Shown one piece after another: positions 7,263-17,086 of a stretch of DNA of 64,000 nt. Source of the DNA: Bacteroidales bacterium UBA4293 (GTDB lineage Bacteria > Bacteroidota > Bacteroidia > Bacteroidales > Bacteroidaceae). The DNA lies in assembly GCA_002395835.1 (NCBI GenBank), contig DGVD01000004.1, positions 1 through 64,000 on the forward strand. The letters run 5' to 3'. Made by a program: the position numbers and the translations under genes. The notes under the pieces are model-generated. The model was not told the DNA's origin and did not search any database. It was given only the letters and a program-made list of their open reading frames with translations. The stretch's first letter is position 1; each line of letters starts with the position of its first letter.

Positions 7263-10200
7263 TGAGAAAACTGGCTTTACTGGCTCTTTTCTGGAGCATT
7301 GTTTTTCTGAGCGTAAATGCCCAGAAAGCTTATGTGGTGTCGAATGCGCATTTTGATACCCAATGGAACTGGGATATCCAGAAATCCATCAGTGAATATG
7401 TGCCCAAGACCATGGAAACCAACCTCTACTTGATGAGTCGTTATCCGGACTATATCTTCAATTTTGAGGGTGGGGTAAAGTATTCCTGGATGAAGGAATA
7501 CTATCCGCTGGAATATGAGGCAGTGAAACAGTATATTAAGTTGGGCCGATGGCATGTGACTGGCAGTAGTTGGGATGCCAATGATGCCAATATAGGTGCA
7601 CCGGAATCCTTGACCCGAAACATCCTGTATGGACAACAGTTCTATCAGCAGGAATTCGGGGTGCAGGGTACAGACATCTTCCTTCCAGACTGCTTCGGCT
7701 TTCCTTATATTCTTCCGTCCATAGCGGCTCATTCAGGACTGATAGGGTTTTCTACACAGAAGTTGCAGTGGCGTGAAAAACCGTTCTATGAGAATGGCAG
7801 GAAGGTACCGTTCGACTTTGGACTGTGGCAGGGGGTAGATGGGTCTCGTATCATGCTGGTGGCCGATGCTCATGGCTATACCACGAAATGGGCCGATGCC
7901 GACCTGAGCCACAATTCTTCGTTGAAAAAAATAGTGGAGAACAATCCGCTGAAGATTACTTACCACTACTATGGAACGGGTGACACAGGCGGTTCTCCCA
8001 CCCTGGAATCGGTGCGTGCCGTGCAGAAGGGTGTGCATGGCGATGGTCCTGTAAAGATTATCAGTGCTACGAGCGACCAGCTATACAAGGACTTCCTCCC
8101 CTTTGAGAATCATCCGGAGTTGCCGGTGTTCAATGGGGAACTGCTGATGGATGTGCACGGTACGGGAACGTACACCTCACAAGCTGCCATGAAACTCTTC
8201 AACCGCAGGAACGAGCTGCTTTCTACAGCAGCTGAACGAGCTGCCGTGATGGCCCACTTCGGAGGCTTGCTGAGCTATCCGAGGGCGTTGCTCACGGAAA
8301 ACCACAAACGGTATATTCTACATCAGTTCCACGATGACGTGACGGGAACCAGTATTCCTAGAGCGTATGAATTCTCGTGGAATGATGAACTGATAGCACT
8401 AAACAGTTTCTCCAATGTTCTGAAAACTTCGGTGGGTGCTGCTTCTACCTTGCTGGATACGCAGGTGAGGGGTATCCCGGTGGTGCTGTACAATCCTTCT
8501 TCTTTCGTGGCAGAGGACCTGGTGGAACTGACCCTTCCGGTGCGGCGTAAGGTGCACGGAGTAACGGTGTATAATGGTGAGGGAGAAACAGTGCCTAGTC
8601 AGCTACTGGAGGTGAACGACTCGGTTTTCAAGGTGCTGGTGAGTGCCCGTGTACCAGCTGTGGGCTATGAGGTCTATGAGGTGCGTACGGCAGCTTCCAA
8701 AACCAAGGGAGAAATGGTGGTGTCTGAGCGCAGCATCGAGAATAGCGTCTATAAGGTGACGTTGGATGATCATGGCGACATCGCATCGATTTACGACAAA
8801 CGATATAATAAGGAACTGGTGGAGCAGGGGAAGGCTATCCGACTGGCCCTGTTCACGAAGAATCCTTCCTACAATTGGCCGGCATGGGAAATCAGGAAAT
8901 CCACGCTGGATTCATCGCCCGTTTCCATTACGGAGAATGTGAATATTTCCGTGGTGGAGCAAGGTGCGCTGAGAAGTGCCATCCGGGTAGAGCGAACCTA
9001 CGGAGAGTCTACTTTCTGCCAGACTATCCGCTTGAATGAGGGGGCACAGAGCGACCGCATCGACATTGTGAATGCGATAGACTGGGGTACCACCAATGCG
9101 TTGCTGAAGGTGGAATTCCCGCTCCAGGTGGCCAATCCAAAGGCTTCGTATGACATTGGTCTGGGGCATGTACAACGGGGGAATAATACGGATATAGCCT
9201 ATGAGGTGTACAGTCATTACTGGACGGATCTTACGGACCAGAGTGGGGATTATGGAGTGGCTGTCCTGAACAACTGCAAATACGGATGGGACAAACCGGC
9301 CGACAATGTGATTCGGTTGTCTTTATTACATACCCCTTCCACCCGTTCCGGTTACCGGTATCAGAGCAGACAGGACTTCGGACATCATGAGTTTACGTAT
9401 TCCATTGTAGGTCATAAAGGAACTCTCCAAGAGGTAAATATTCCTGAGAAGGCAGAGCTGGTGAATCAAACCATTCAAGCCTTCAAGGCTCCTAGACATA
9501 AAGGTGCTTTAGGACGCAGTTTCAGTATGGTTCAGACAGATAACCCTTATGTGGTGCTGAAAGCTTTCAAACAAGCTGAGGAGGATTCAGAGGCATACAT
9601 CTTACGCTATTATGAAACAGCGGGGAAAGCGCAGCATGTAAATCTCTCTTTTGCTGGAAATGTGATGGGGGCAGAAGAGGTAAATGGGGTAGAACAATTT
9701 AAAAATTCCGTTCCGTTCCAAGGGAATAAGTTGAGTTTCGATATTCAGCCCTTTGGCATTCGCAGCTTTAAAGTGAAACTGGAGAAGAAAGCTGCACAGA
9801 AGATGGAGCAGACTCCTTTAGCACTTTCTTATAATCTGATGTCGGCCAGCTATAATGGCTTACGAAGGACCGTGAACTTCGATGGGAAAGGCTATGCCTT
9901 TGCTGCAGAGCTTCTTCCGGAGAGTCTAAATTATAAAGGCATCCATTTCAAATTCCCAGTGCCCGATACGCTGAATGTGGTGAAGTGTAGGGGGCAGGAA
10001 ATAGCTCTTCCGCAGGGCCACTTCAACAAGATTCATCTGCTGGTAGCTTCTACGGGGGCTGACCAGTACGCATCATTCTTTATAGATGATGTGGAAAAGA
10101 AGGTAGTAGTTCCTTCTTATACAGGGTTCTTCGGTCAATGGGGACATACGGATCATACCGAAGGTTATGTGAAACCTGCCGATGTGGCCTTTGTGGGAAC

Positions 10201-10849
10201 GCATCGTCATGAGATGTCGAAGAACAAGGACCTGCCTTATGAGTTTACCTATATGTATAGTGTGACGCTGGATTTGCCAGAGAAGGCACAGACCCTGATG
10301 TTGCCGGAGAATACACAGATCATAGTCTTTGCAGCTACGGTGGCTCGTGACGAGGTGAATGTGCTGGAACCTGCCACCGATCTTCTAGGGGTGCACCTGC
10401 CGTACTCTGAGGTGAATGCATCAGCCACGAACAGACGGAACCTCACCGTTCAAAAACCTGTGATAGAGCGGAGTGGGGAATATCACCAAGGAGAACGGGC
10501 AGAACTGGCCGTGGATGATGACATCACTACCAAATGGTGCGATGTGGGTGAGTCTCGTGAGAAATACATTGCGGTAGACATGGGCAAGGAATACGAAATA
10601 AAGGGCTGGCGTGTGGTTCACGCAGGGATGGAGTCATTGGATTACATCACGAAGGAATATGCTCTTCAGGTGAAGATGAATGAGAATGAGGAGTGGCAAA
10701 CCGTGGACCATGTGACCGATAATACGGCTTTAGAAACCGACCGCCAGTTGGCAGCTCCGGTGAAAGCACGCTATGTGCGGCTCTTCATCACAAAGCCGGA
10801 TCAGGATGAAGGGACTACCGTAAGGCTTTATGAATTTCAGGTTTATTAA
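7262..10849 (+). CDS. alpha-mannosidase, GH38, with C-terminal F5/8 type C-like domain
   Basis: A 1195-residue exported glycosidase (signal peptide ending SVNAQ). The GH38 zinc-site motif NAHFDTQWNWD has His30 and Asp32, and LPDCFGF holds the likely nucleophile Asp143; HQFHDDVTGTS supplies the later zinc ligand region. The mid and C-terminal parts are the usual GH38 helical and beta-sandwich domains. The last 140 residues (LAVDDDITTKWCD through VRLYEFQVY) look like a discoidin/F5-8 carbohydrate-binding module. The protein would remove alpha-mannose from a glycan in the periplasm or at the surface. Last gene of a three-gene operon that lacks its own SusC/SusD. Confidence 0.9.
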   Translation: MRKLALLALFWSIVFLSVNAQKAYVVSNAHFDTQWNWDIQKSISEYVPKTMETNLYLMSRYPDYIFNFEGGVKYSWMKEYYPLEYEAVKQYIKLGRWHVTGSSWDANDANIGAPESLTRNILYGQQFYQQEFGVQGTDIFLPDCFGFPYILPSIAAHSGLIGFSTQKLQWREKPFYENGRKVPFDFGLWQGVDGSRIMLVADAHGYTTKWADADLSHNSSLKKIVENNPLKITYHYYGTGDTGGSPTLESVRAVQKGVHGDGPVKIISATSDQLYKDFLPFENHPELPVFNGELLMDVHGTGTYTSQAAMKLFNRRNELLSTAAERAAVMAHFGGLLSYPRALLTENHKRYILHQFHDDVTGTSIPRAYEFSWNDELIALNSFSNVLKTSVGAASTLLDTQVRGIPVVLYNPSSFVAEDLVELTLPVRRKVHGVTVYNGEGETVPSQLLEVNDSVFKVLVSARVPAVGYEVYEVRTAASKTKGEMVVSERSIENSVYKVTLDDHGDIASIYDKRYNKELVEQGKAIRLALFTKNPSYNWPAWEIRKSTLDSSPVSITENVNISVVEQGALRSAIRVERTYGESTFCQTIRLNEGAQSDRIDIVNAIDWGTTNALLKVEFPLQVANPKASYDIGLGHVQRGNNTDIAYEVYSHYWTDLTDQSGDYGVAVLNNCKYGWDKPADNVIRLSLLHTPSTRSGYRYQSRQDFGHHEFTYSIVGHKGTLQEVNIPEKAELVNQTIQAFKAPRHKGALGRSFSMVQTDNPYVVLKAFKQAEEDSEAYILRYYETAGKAQHVNLSFAGNVMGAEEVNGVEQFKNSVPFQGNKLSFDIQPFGIRSFKVKLEKKAAQKMEQTPLALSYNLMSASYNGLRRTVNFDGKGYAFAAELLPESLNYKGIHFKFPVPDTLNVVKCRGQEIALPQGHFNKIHLLVASTGADQYASFFIDDVEKKVVVPSYTGFFGQWGHTDHTEGYVKPADVAFVGTHRHEMSKNKDLPYEFTYMYSVTLDLPEKAQTLMLPENTQIIVFAATVARDEVNVLEPATDLLGVHLPYSEVNASATNRRNLTVQKPVIERSGEYHQGERAELAVDDDITTKWCDVGESREKYIAVDMGKEYEIKGWRVVHAGMESLDYITKEYALQVKMNENEEWQTVDHVTDNTALETDRQLAAPVKARYVRLFITKPDQDEGTTVRLYEFQVY

Positions 10850-10907
10850 ATGTATGCCTTGTGGCAGTTTTTTACCAGAGTATGACCTGTATGTCGCAAG
10901 AAATAGC

Positions 10908-10915
10908 TAATTTTG
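10908..10915 (+). promoter_or_regulatory. -7 element of the Na/Pi symporter gene
   Basis: TAATTTTG, a full match to TAnnTTTG, lies 20 bases before the start codon. No clear -33 TTTG is seen at the right distance. Confidence 0.45.
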
Positions 10916-10935
10916 CGTCGTCATTTTGAAAATTT

Positions 10936-12636
10936 ATGGACACGATAATTAACGTTTTATCTCTTCTGGGTTCTCTGGGTCTCTTCCTCTACGGAATGAA
11001 GATCATGAGTGAGGGTCTGGAAAAGTTTGCGGGAGATAGGCTCCGTTCTATCCTGGCAGCGATGACCAAGAACCGGGTCATGGGAGTTTTCACCGGTATT
11101 CTGATTACAGCCCTTATCCAGTCTTCCAGTGCCACTACGGTCATGGTGGTGTCTTTCGTGAATGCTGGACTGATGACGCTGAAGCAGGCCATCGGAGTGA
11201 TTATGGGTGCCAACGTGGGTACTACGGTCACTGCATGGATTATCTCGGCTGTGGGATTCAAGGTAAACATCTCTGCTTTCGCCATTCCGCTGCTGGCCTT
11301 CGGTCTGCCGCTCATCTTCAACAATAAGTCTAGTAGGAAGTCCCTGGGTGAGTTCATCTTCGGGTTCTCTTTCCTGTTCATGGGTCTGAGCTTCCTGCAG
11401 ACAGCTGCTACCGACCTGCACATAGGGGACCTGGTGACGAGCATGCTGGCGCATATTCCTTATGATAATATCTTCACCATCATCATCTTTATCATCGTGG
11501 GTGCCATCGTAACCATGATAGTACAGGCTTCTGCAGCTACCATGGCTATTACCTTGATGCTGTTCGACATGAACATTGAAGGTTTCGGATTCGAGCAGGC
11601 TGCGGCACTGGCGATGGGTCAGAACATCGGTACCACCATCACGGCGTTCATGGCTTCGCTCACGGCGAATACACAGGCACGAAGGGCGGCACTGGCTCAC
11701 ATGTTCTTCAACGTATTCGGTGTGCTGCTGGTACTGCTCATGTTCTACCCGGCATGCGACGCGGTGAGCTGGTTTGTAACCGATGTGATGGGGGTAAAGA
11801 ACAACGACCTCTACAAGCTTTCTGCCTTCCACACGGCGTTCAATGTGTTTAACACACTGGTGCTGATAGGCTTCGTGAACCAGATAGAGGCCTTCGTGTG
11901 CAAGGTGCTGCCGATGAAGGAGCAGGATGGCGAGTACCGACTGAAGTATATCTCGGGTGGTATTCTGAGCACGGCAGAGCTTTCCATCGTACAGGCACAG
12001 AAGGAAATCAACTCCTTCGCGGAGCGCTGCTACCGGATGCTGGGGCTGGTACGAGACCTGCTTCATACGGAGGATGAGAAGGAGTTCAACAAGCTCTTTG
12101 CACGGATAGAGAAGTACGAGAGTATTACGGACTCTATGGAGATGGAGATAGCCCGCTACCTGAACAAGGTGAGCGAAGGACGCCTTTCCGACGAGTCTAA
12201 GGCGTGGATAGCGAAGATGCTGCGCCAGATTTCCGAGTTGGAGAGCATAGGCGACAGCTGCTACAACCTGGGACGTACGCTGAACCGTAAGCGTCAGTAC
12301 AGCAAGGAGGACTTCACCGCCGAGCAGATGGACCGTATGGAAACCATGCTAGATCTGGTGGATAAGGCCCTGGCTGAGATGGTGCGCAAGGTGGCTCTGG
12401 TGGAGCTGAGACCAAACATCAACCAGTCTTACAACATAGAGAACGAAATAAACAACTATCGTACGCAGTTGAAGAACAAGAACCTGAGCGACGTGAACTC
12501 TGGTGTGTACAGCTATCAGCTGGGTGTGTTCTACATCGATTTCATCTGCGAGTGCGAGAAGTGCGGCGATTATGTAATCAATGTGGTTCAGGCTGGTAGA
12601 GGCTTGAGCAACGACTACGACGAAATTTCTGCTTGA
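10936..12636 (+). CDS. Na+/phosphate cotransporter family protein with PhoU-like C-terminus
   Basis: A 566-residue inner-membrane transporter. The opening (SLGLFLYGMKIMSEGLEKFAGDRLR) and the inverted-repeat motifs IQSSSATT and VQASAAT are signatures of the NptA/PNaS (YjbB-like) family, which moves phosphate with sodium. About nine hydrophobic segments lie in residues 1-315. Residues about 345-560 are a helical PhoU-like cytoplasmic domain (pairs of DSMEMEIARYLNKV and LESIGDSCYNLGR-type helices). The length is normal. Its stop overlaps the start of cobQ, but a functional link to cobalamin is not evident. Confidence 0.9.
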   Translation: MDTIINVLSLLGSLGLFLYGMKIMSEGLEKFAGDRLRSILAAMTKNRVMGVFTGILITALIQSSSATTVMVVSFVNAGLMTLKQAIGVIMGANVGTTVTAWIISAVGFKVNISAFAIPLLAFGLPLIFNNKSSRKSLGEFIFGFSFLFMGLSFLQTAATDLHIGDLVTSMLAHIPYDNIFTIIIFIIVGAIVTMIVQASAATMAITLMLFDMNIEGFGFEQAAALAMGQNIGTTITAFMASLTANTQARRAALAHMFFNVFGVLLVLLMFYPACDAVSWFVTDVMGVKNNDLYKLSAFHTAFNVFNTLVLIGFVNQIEAFVCKVLPMKEQDGEYRLKYISGGILSTAELSIVQAQKEINSFAERCYRMLGLVRDLLHTEDEKEFNKLFARIEKYESITDSMEMEIARYLNKVSEGRLSDESKAWIAKMLRQISELESIGDSCYNLGRTLNRKRQYSKEDFTAEQMDRMETMLDLVDKALAEMVRKVALVELRPNINQSYNIENEINNYRTQLKNKNLSDVNSGVYSYQLGVFYIDFICECEKCGDYVINVVQAGRGLSNDYDEISA

Positions 12637-14117
12637 TGATGGAGAGGAGGTTACATCCGATAATGCTGGCTGGCACGGGCAGTGATGTGGGCAAAAGTGT
12701 CCTGGCTGCTGCACTGTGCCGCATTTTCCGGCAGGATGGCTTCCACCCGGCTCCGTTCAAGGCGCAGAACATGGCTCTGAACTCATACGCCACCCCTGAG
12801 GGGCTGGAGATAGGCCGTGCCCAAGCGGTGCAGGCCGAGGCTGCGGGCATCCCTTGCAGCACGGATATGAACCCACTGCTGCTGAAACCTTCATCGGATC
12901 ATACTTCACAGGTGGTGCTGAACGGAAAGCCCATCGGCAACCGGGATGCGTACGACTATTTCCGGGTGGAGGGGCGTGAGCAGCTGCGGCAAGCAGTGAA
13001 TGCAGCCTTCGACAGGCTCTCCCAGAAGTTTAATCCCATCGTGATGGAGGGAGCGGGGAGTATCTCGGAAATCAACCTAAAAAATACGGACCTGGTGAAT
13101 ATGCCGATGGCACGGTATGCCGATGCGGATGTGATTCTGGTGGCAGACATCGACCGTGGAGGGGTCTTTGCCAGTGCCTACGGTTCCATCATGCTTCAGG
13201 AACCGGAGGATAAAAAGCGAATCAAGGGTATTATCGTGAACAAGTTCCGGGGGGACATCCGTCTTTTCCAAGAGGGGGTGCGTATCCTGGAGCGGATTTG
13301 TGAGGTTCCGGTGCTGGGGGTCATCCCTTACTTCAAGGATATTCATATAGAGGAGGAGGATTCTTTATCGCTGGAATATAAGCACCTGCAGGCGGAGCAA
13401 GGGAAAATCAATGTGGCAGTGGTACTGCTGAGGCATCTGTCCAACTTCACCGATTTCGACCGGCTGGAGGTGGACGAGCGGGTGCATCTTTACTATACCA
13501 ACAATACCGAGGAACTGCAAAAAGCGGATATTATCATAGTCCCGGGGAGCAAGAGCACCCTGGACGACCTCTATGAACTGCGCCGAAACGGGGTGGCTCA
13601 GGCCATTCTGAAGGCTCACCGGGAGGGGAAAACCGTGCTGGGTATCTGCGGAGGCTACCAGATTCTGGGGCGTGAGGTGCTGGACACCGAGGGGGTGGAA
13701 GGCTCTATTCATCAGCTTCCGGGACTGGGTCTGCTCCCTACCTCTACCTCCATGACGGGGGAAAAGGTGACCCGACAGGTGGAATTTTCTTTCCGAGGCA
13801 AAGAGGGGCTGCGGGGCTACGAGATTCACATGGGGGAAACCCGCATGCTGGAGGAAGGGGTGGAACCTTTCGTGGTCTTCCCCGATGGGCATGCCGACGG
13901 GTGTTTCATCAACCAGAAATGTATGGGAACCTACATCCACGGTATTCTGGACAATGCGGCGTTCATCGATTTCCTGCTGGAGCCTTATGCCAGCAAGCTG
14001 GAGCATTCTGAGCTGGATTACCGGGCTTATAAGGAGGAACAATACGACAAGCTGGCGGCGCATGTGCGTGAGCACCTGAACCTGCCACTTCTTTATCAAA
14101 TCATGCAAGGAGAATAA
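12636..14117 (+). CDS. cobQ: cobyric acid synthase (CobQ/CbiP)
   Basis: A 493-residue, ATP- and glutamine-dependent amidotransferase that amidates four carboxylates of adenosylcobyrinic acid a,c-diamide. It has the P-loop variant AGTGSDVGKS at the N-terminus, the dethiobiotin-synthetase-like block APFKAQNMALNS, and a class I glutaminase domain from about residue 250 with Cys in GICGGYQ and His in GYEIHMGET. The ATG at 12636 overlaps the preceding TGA; the ATG at 12639 is an equal candidate. It is the only gene of the final amidation steps on this strand and runs into cbiB, with a 17-bp convergent overlap of the two 3' ends. Confidence 0.95.
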   Translation: MMERRLHPIMLAGTGSDVGKSVLAAALCRIFRQDGFHPAPFKAQNMALNSYATPEGLEIGRAQAVQAEAAGIPCSTDMNPLLLKPSSDHTSQVVLNGKPIGNRDAYDYFRVEGREQLRQAVNAAFDRLSQKFNPIVMEGAGSISEINLKNTDLVNMPMARYADADVILVADIDRGGVFASAYGSIMLQEPEDKKRIKGIIVNKFRGDIRLFQEGVRILERICEVPVLGVIPYFKDIHIEEEDSLSLEYKHLQAEQGKINVAVVLLRHLSNFTDFDRLEVDERVHLYYTNNTEELQKADIIIVPGSKSTLDDLYELRRNGVAQAILKAHREGKTVLGICGGYQILGREVLDTEGVEGSIHQLPGLGLLPTSTSMTGEKVTRQVEFSFRGKEGLRGYEIHMGETRMLEEGVEPFVVFPDGHADGCFINQKCMGTYIHGILDNAAFIDFLLEPYASKLEHSELDYRAYKEEQYDKLAAHVREHLNLPLLYQIMQGE

Positions 14118-15024
14118 GCACGGAAAGCACCACGAAGAGGATTTCTGCTTTCCGATTGATGCGGGTGGCTACCTGCATATCTTTCGTAGTGAGCTCCCTT
14201 TCATTTTCACCAATATAAGGCTTATAGAAAACTTCCCCGAAATAATCGTGCGGTCCCCCGAACCTGCAGTTCAGGATGCCAGCCAAGGCGGATTCGGGCC
14301 AACCGGAATTGGGGCTGGCGTGGCATCGACTGTATTTCCGTATGAATTTCAAGAGGGGCACTAGCTTCTTCCCACTGACCAGAGCCATGAGGAGGGAGGT
14401 GATTCGGGCTGGGAGGTAATTGAACGCATCGTCTATGTGGGCTGCCCAGCATCCGAAGTCTTTATATTTTGCATTCTGATAACCAATCATGGAGTCCAGG
14501 GTGTTCACCATCTTATACATGAGGGCTCCGGGAACACCCAGCAGCAGGAACCAGAACAGGGGAGCGATGACACCGTCGCTCAGGTTCTCGGCTAGGGTTT
14601 CAAGGGCGGCTTTTCGCACTTCTTGTGCCGTGAGGTTCTGGGTGTCTCTACCCACAATGCGGGCTACCTGCTTTCGGCCTTTTTCCAGGGATTCATCCAG
14701 GGCTAGGAACACCATGCGTACTTCCCGGATAAGGGTGGTGCCTGCCAGGCAATAGAACAAGAGAATGGCTCCCAGAACGGTGTAGGCCAGGGGACTCCAG
14801 CTGTGTACCAGGTGCAAAACCACGGCTGGAACCAGGAACGCCAGGAGGATAGAGCAGAGGGCGAAAACTGCCCCTTTGGCTAACCGGTGCGTGCCTCTGT
14901 TCAGACGACGTTCTCCGGCAGCAATCCATTTCCCATAGTACACAATGGGGTGAGGCAGCTTTTCGGGGTCGCCCACCAGCAAATCCAAAACCCATGCGGA
15001 AAGTAAAAGGATGATCTTTTCCAT
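14101..15024 (-). CDS. cbiB: adenosylcobinamide-phosphate synthase (CbiB)
   Basis: A 307-residue inner-membrane enzyme that joins aminopropanol (phosphate) to cobyric acid. It begins with the family signature LLLSAWVLDLLVGDPEKLPHP and contains LSDGVIAPLFWFLLLGVPGALMYK-type membrane segments and the MVNTLDSMIGY motif. The ATG at 15024 is chosen because it shares one base with the stop of the aminotransferase gene (TAATG). Last gene of the long riboswitch-led operon. Confidence 0.94.
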   Translation of the reverse strand: MEKIILLLSAWVLDLLVGDPEKLPHPIVYYGKWIAAGERRLNRGTHRLAKGAVFALCSILLAFLVPAVVLHLVHSWSPLAYTVLGAILLFYCLAGTTLIREVRMVFLALDESLEKGRKQVARIVGRDTQNLTAQEVRKAALETLAENLSDGVIAPLFWFLLLGVPGALMYKMVNTLDSMIGYQNAKYKDFGCWAAHIDDAFNYLPARITSLLMALVSGKKLVPLLKFIRKYSRCHASPNSGWPESALAGILNCRFGGPHDYFGEVFYKPYIGENERELTTKDMQVATRINRKAEILFVVLSVLILLA

Positions 15025-16037
15025 TATTCTAAAATCCACTCTTGGATGGCATTGAGCAACAAATCATTTTCTTCGGGGCTCTGTACGGCAATGCGGAAGA
15101 ACCGCTCGTCCAGTCCCTCAAAATTACTGCAGTCGCGTATGAGTATCTGGTGTTTCTGGGCCAGATAGTCCTTCAGAGCCGACGCTTTTCCCATGCGAAG
15201 CTGCACCAGGAGGAAGTTGGTCTTGCTGGGCCATACTTCCATCCCTCCCATCTCTGTGAGTTTCTGGGCCACATACTGGCACTCGTCCAGAATGTCCTGC
15301 AGGGGCAGCTCGTACTCGTCTTCATGCTGAATGAGGTAGCTGCCAGCCTGGATGGCCAACTGGTTCACACTCCACGGCATGCGGTGCGCTCCTATCTGCC
15401 GGATGAGCGAGGGGTGAGCGGTGAGGTACCCTAGTCTCAACCCCGGAATAGCAAACTCCTTGGTAAGAGAGTGGATGAGGATGAGATTGGGGAAGAGCAC
15501 GGCCTCGTTGGTGCGGAGCAGGGGCTCTGCGGTGAGGCATTCATACGACTGGTCCACCACAAATACGGTATCGGGATGCTTTTCTATACAGTTGAGCAGT
15601 TCCTCCCGTCCTATTACAGAACCGGTGGGGTTATTCGGGTTGCAGAGCCAAACCAACTGGGCATCTGCTGGTATCTTCTCCAGGCTGAAGAGGGATTTCA
15701 CGGCATGTCCGTTCATGCGGCAGGCATCGGCATACTCGCTGAAGGTGGGCATGAGCACAGCAGAACGACTCCCGTGGTACGACTGTGCCGTGAGGTAGAT
15801 GCTTTCCGTGGCTCCGTTGGTGATGAGGATGGAATCGGGGGAAATATCCAGCCTTCTGCTGAGCAGTTCATCCAGAGGGGAACCCATGGGATTGGGGTAA
15901 TCCATGACGGTGGGGAGCTGCTGCTTCAAGAACTCAAACAGCCCCGTGTGATCTACCCTCCCAGGAATGTTCGAACTGAAGTCGTGCAGAATTCCTGAGG
16001 CATATTGATATTTGTCGTTTCCGTGTCCGATAACCAT
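15024..16037 (-). CDS. cobD: L-threonine-O-3-phosphate decarboxylase / histidinol-phosphate aminotransferase-like (CobD/CobC type)
   Basis: A 337-residue PLP enzyme of fold type I. Visible motifs are NPNNPTG, VVDQSYE (cofactor-binding Asp) and SLTKEFAIPGLRLGY with the Schiff-base lysine. The protein is much like HisC, but its position directly before cbiB in a cobalamin operon points to the CobD role of making aminopropanol phosphate for the nucleotide loop. It is coupled to cbiB by a one-base overlap, and 32 nt separate it from the permease gene upstream. Confidence 0.85.
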   Translation of the reverse strand: MVIGHGNDKYQYASGILHDFSSNIPGRVDHTGLFEFLKQQLPTVMDYPNPMGSPLDELLSRRLDISPDSILITNGATESIYLTAQSYHGSRSAVLMPTFSEYADACRMNGHAVKSLFSLEKIPADAQLVWLCNPNNPTGSVIGREELLNCIEKHPDTVFVVDQSYECLTAEPLLRTNEAVLFPNLILIHSLTKEFAIPGLRLGYLTAHPSLIRQIGAHRMPWSVNQLAIQAGSYLIQHEDEYELPLQDILDECQYVAQKLTEMGGMEVWPSKTNFLLVQLRMGKASALKDYLAQKHQILIRDCSNFEGLDERFFRIAVQSPEENDLLLNAIQEWILE

Positions 16038-16069
16038 GCTTTTCTATTTTGTGGTGCAAAGATACAATT

Positions 16070-17086
16070 TTATTTCTTACGTTGTAGCAAAACCCACAGG
16101 GCTACGGGGGCTCCGATGAGTGCCGTGACGGAATTGATGGGCAAGGCTCCCTCAAATCCCGGAAGACGAGCGATGAGGTTGCACAGCAAGGCTAGGTCGG
16201 CCCCGCAGAAGACAGTAGCCGGAAGTAAGATGCGATGGTCCGATTTCCGGAAAAGTCCCCTGCAGATGTGCGGAACGGCTAGTCCCAGGAACATGATGGG
16301 TCCGCAGTAGGCTGTGACGATAGCCGTAAGAATACCCGCAGAGGAGATGACCAACAGTCGGGTTCTCTTGATGTTCAGTCCCAGGTTTACGGCATAGTTT
16401 TCCCCCAGAAGGAGCATATTCAACGGTTTCGCCAGCAGCATGGAAAGGGGCAGGAGAATGCACATCAGCCCCACAAAGACATAGACCTGTCCTCCGGTGA
16501 CCCGGGCAAAGGAACCCAGTCCCCAGATGACATACGCACGGATATCTTCCTCCGAGGAGAAATACTTCAGCACCCCGATGATGGCACTGGCTATGTAGCC
16601 AATCATGACACCTACAATGAGCAAGGTGGCATTCCCTCGCACCCGTTGGGAAAGGTACACGATGATAGCCATGACCGACATGGCTCCGATGATAGCTGCC
16701 AGGGTAAGGGCCGTGTTTCCCAGGATGCCGAACTGCGTCATGAATCCTCCTCCCAACGTTCCGGAGAGCAGCACCACGAAGGCCACACCCAGACTGGCTG
16801 CACTGCTGATGCCCAATACGGAAGGACCAGCCAGCGGATTATGAAAGACTGTCTGCATTTCCAGACCAGCTACAGCCAGTCCCGCCCCACAAGCAATAGC
16901 TGTGAGTGTCTGCGGCAGGCGGGTCATCAACACGATGTTGGTCCAAACCTCGGAATCGGAACCCTCCCCTAGGAGGATTTTGTAGACCTCGCTGATGGGG
17001 ATGGAAACGGAACCCAGCCCCAGATTGACGATGGCCAATAGGGGAATCAGTACAATCAGTACCGTCAGGATAGAGAATTTTCGCAT
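16070..17086 (-). CDS. FecCD/BtuC-family ABC transporter permease
   Basis: A 338-residue permease with about nine or ten membrane helices. Signatures are LAVAGLEMQTVFHNPLAGPSVLG and the C-terminal GLAVPHICRGLFRKSDHRILLP coupling segment that contacts the ATPase. Proteins of this family import ferric siderophores, haem or vitamin B12. Its place inside the cobalamin operon favours a corrinoid, cobalt-chelate or tetrapyrrole substrate. The first 22 bases overlap cbiJD. No ATP-binding subunit gene is found anywhere in the window; the likely binding protein is encoded at 32057-33193. Confidence 0.9.
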   Translation of the reverse strand: MRKFSILTVLIVLIPLLAIVNLGLGSVSIPISEVYKILLGEGSDSEVWTNIVLMTRLPQTLTAIACGAGLAVAGLEMQTVFHNPLAGPSVLGISSAASLGVAFVVLLSGTLGGGFMTQFGILGNTALTLAAIIGAMSVMAIIVYLSQRVRGNATLLIVGVMIGYIASAIIGVLKYFSSEEDIRAYVIWGLGSFARVTGGQVYVFVGLMCILLPLSMLLAKPLNMLLLGENYAVNLGLNIKRTRLLVISSAGILTAIVTAYCGPIMFLGLAVPHICRGLFRKSDHRILLPATVFCGADLALLCNLIARLPGFEGALPINSVTALIGAPVALWVLLQRKK

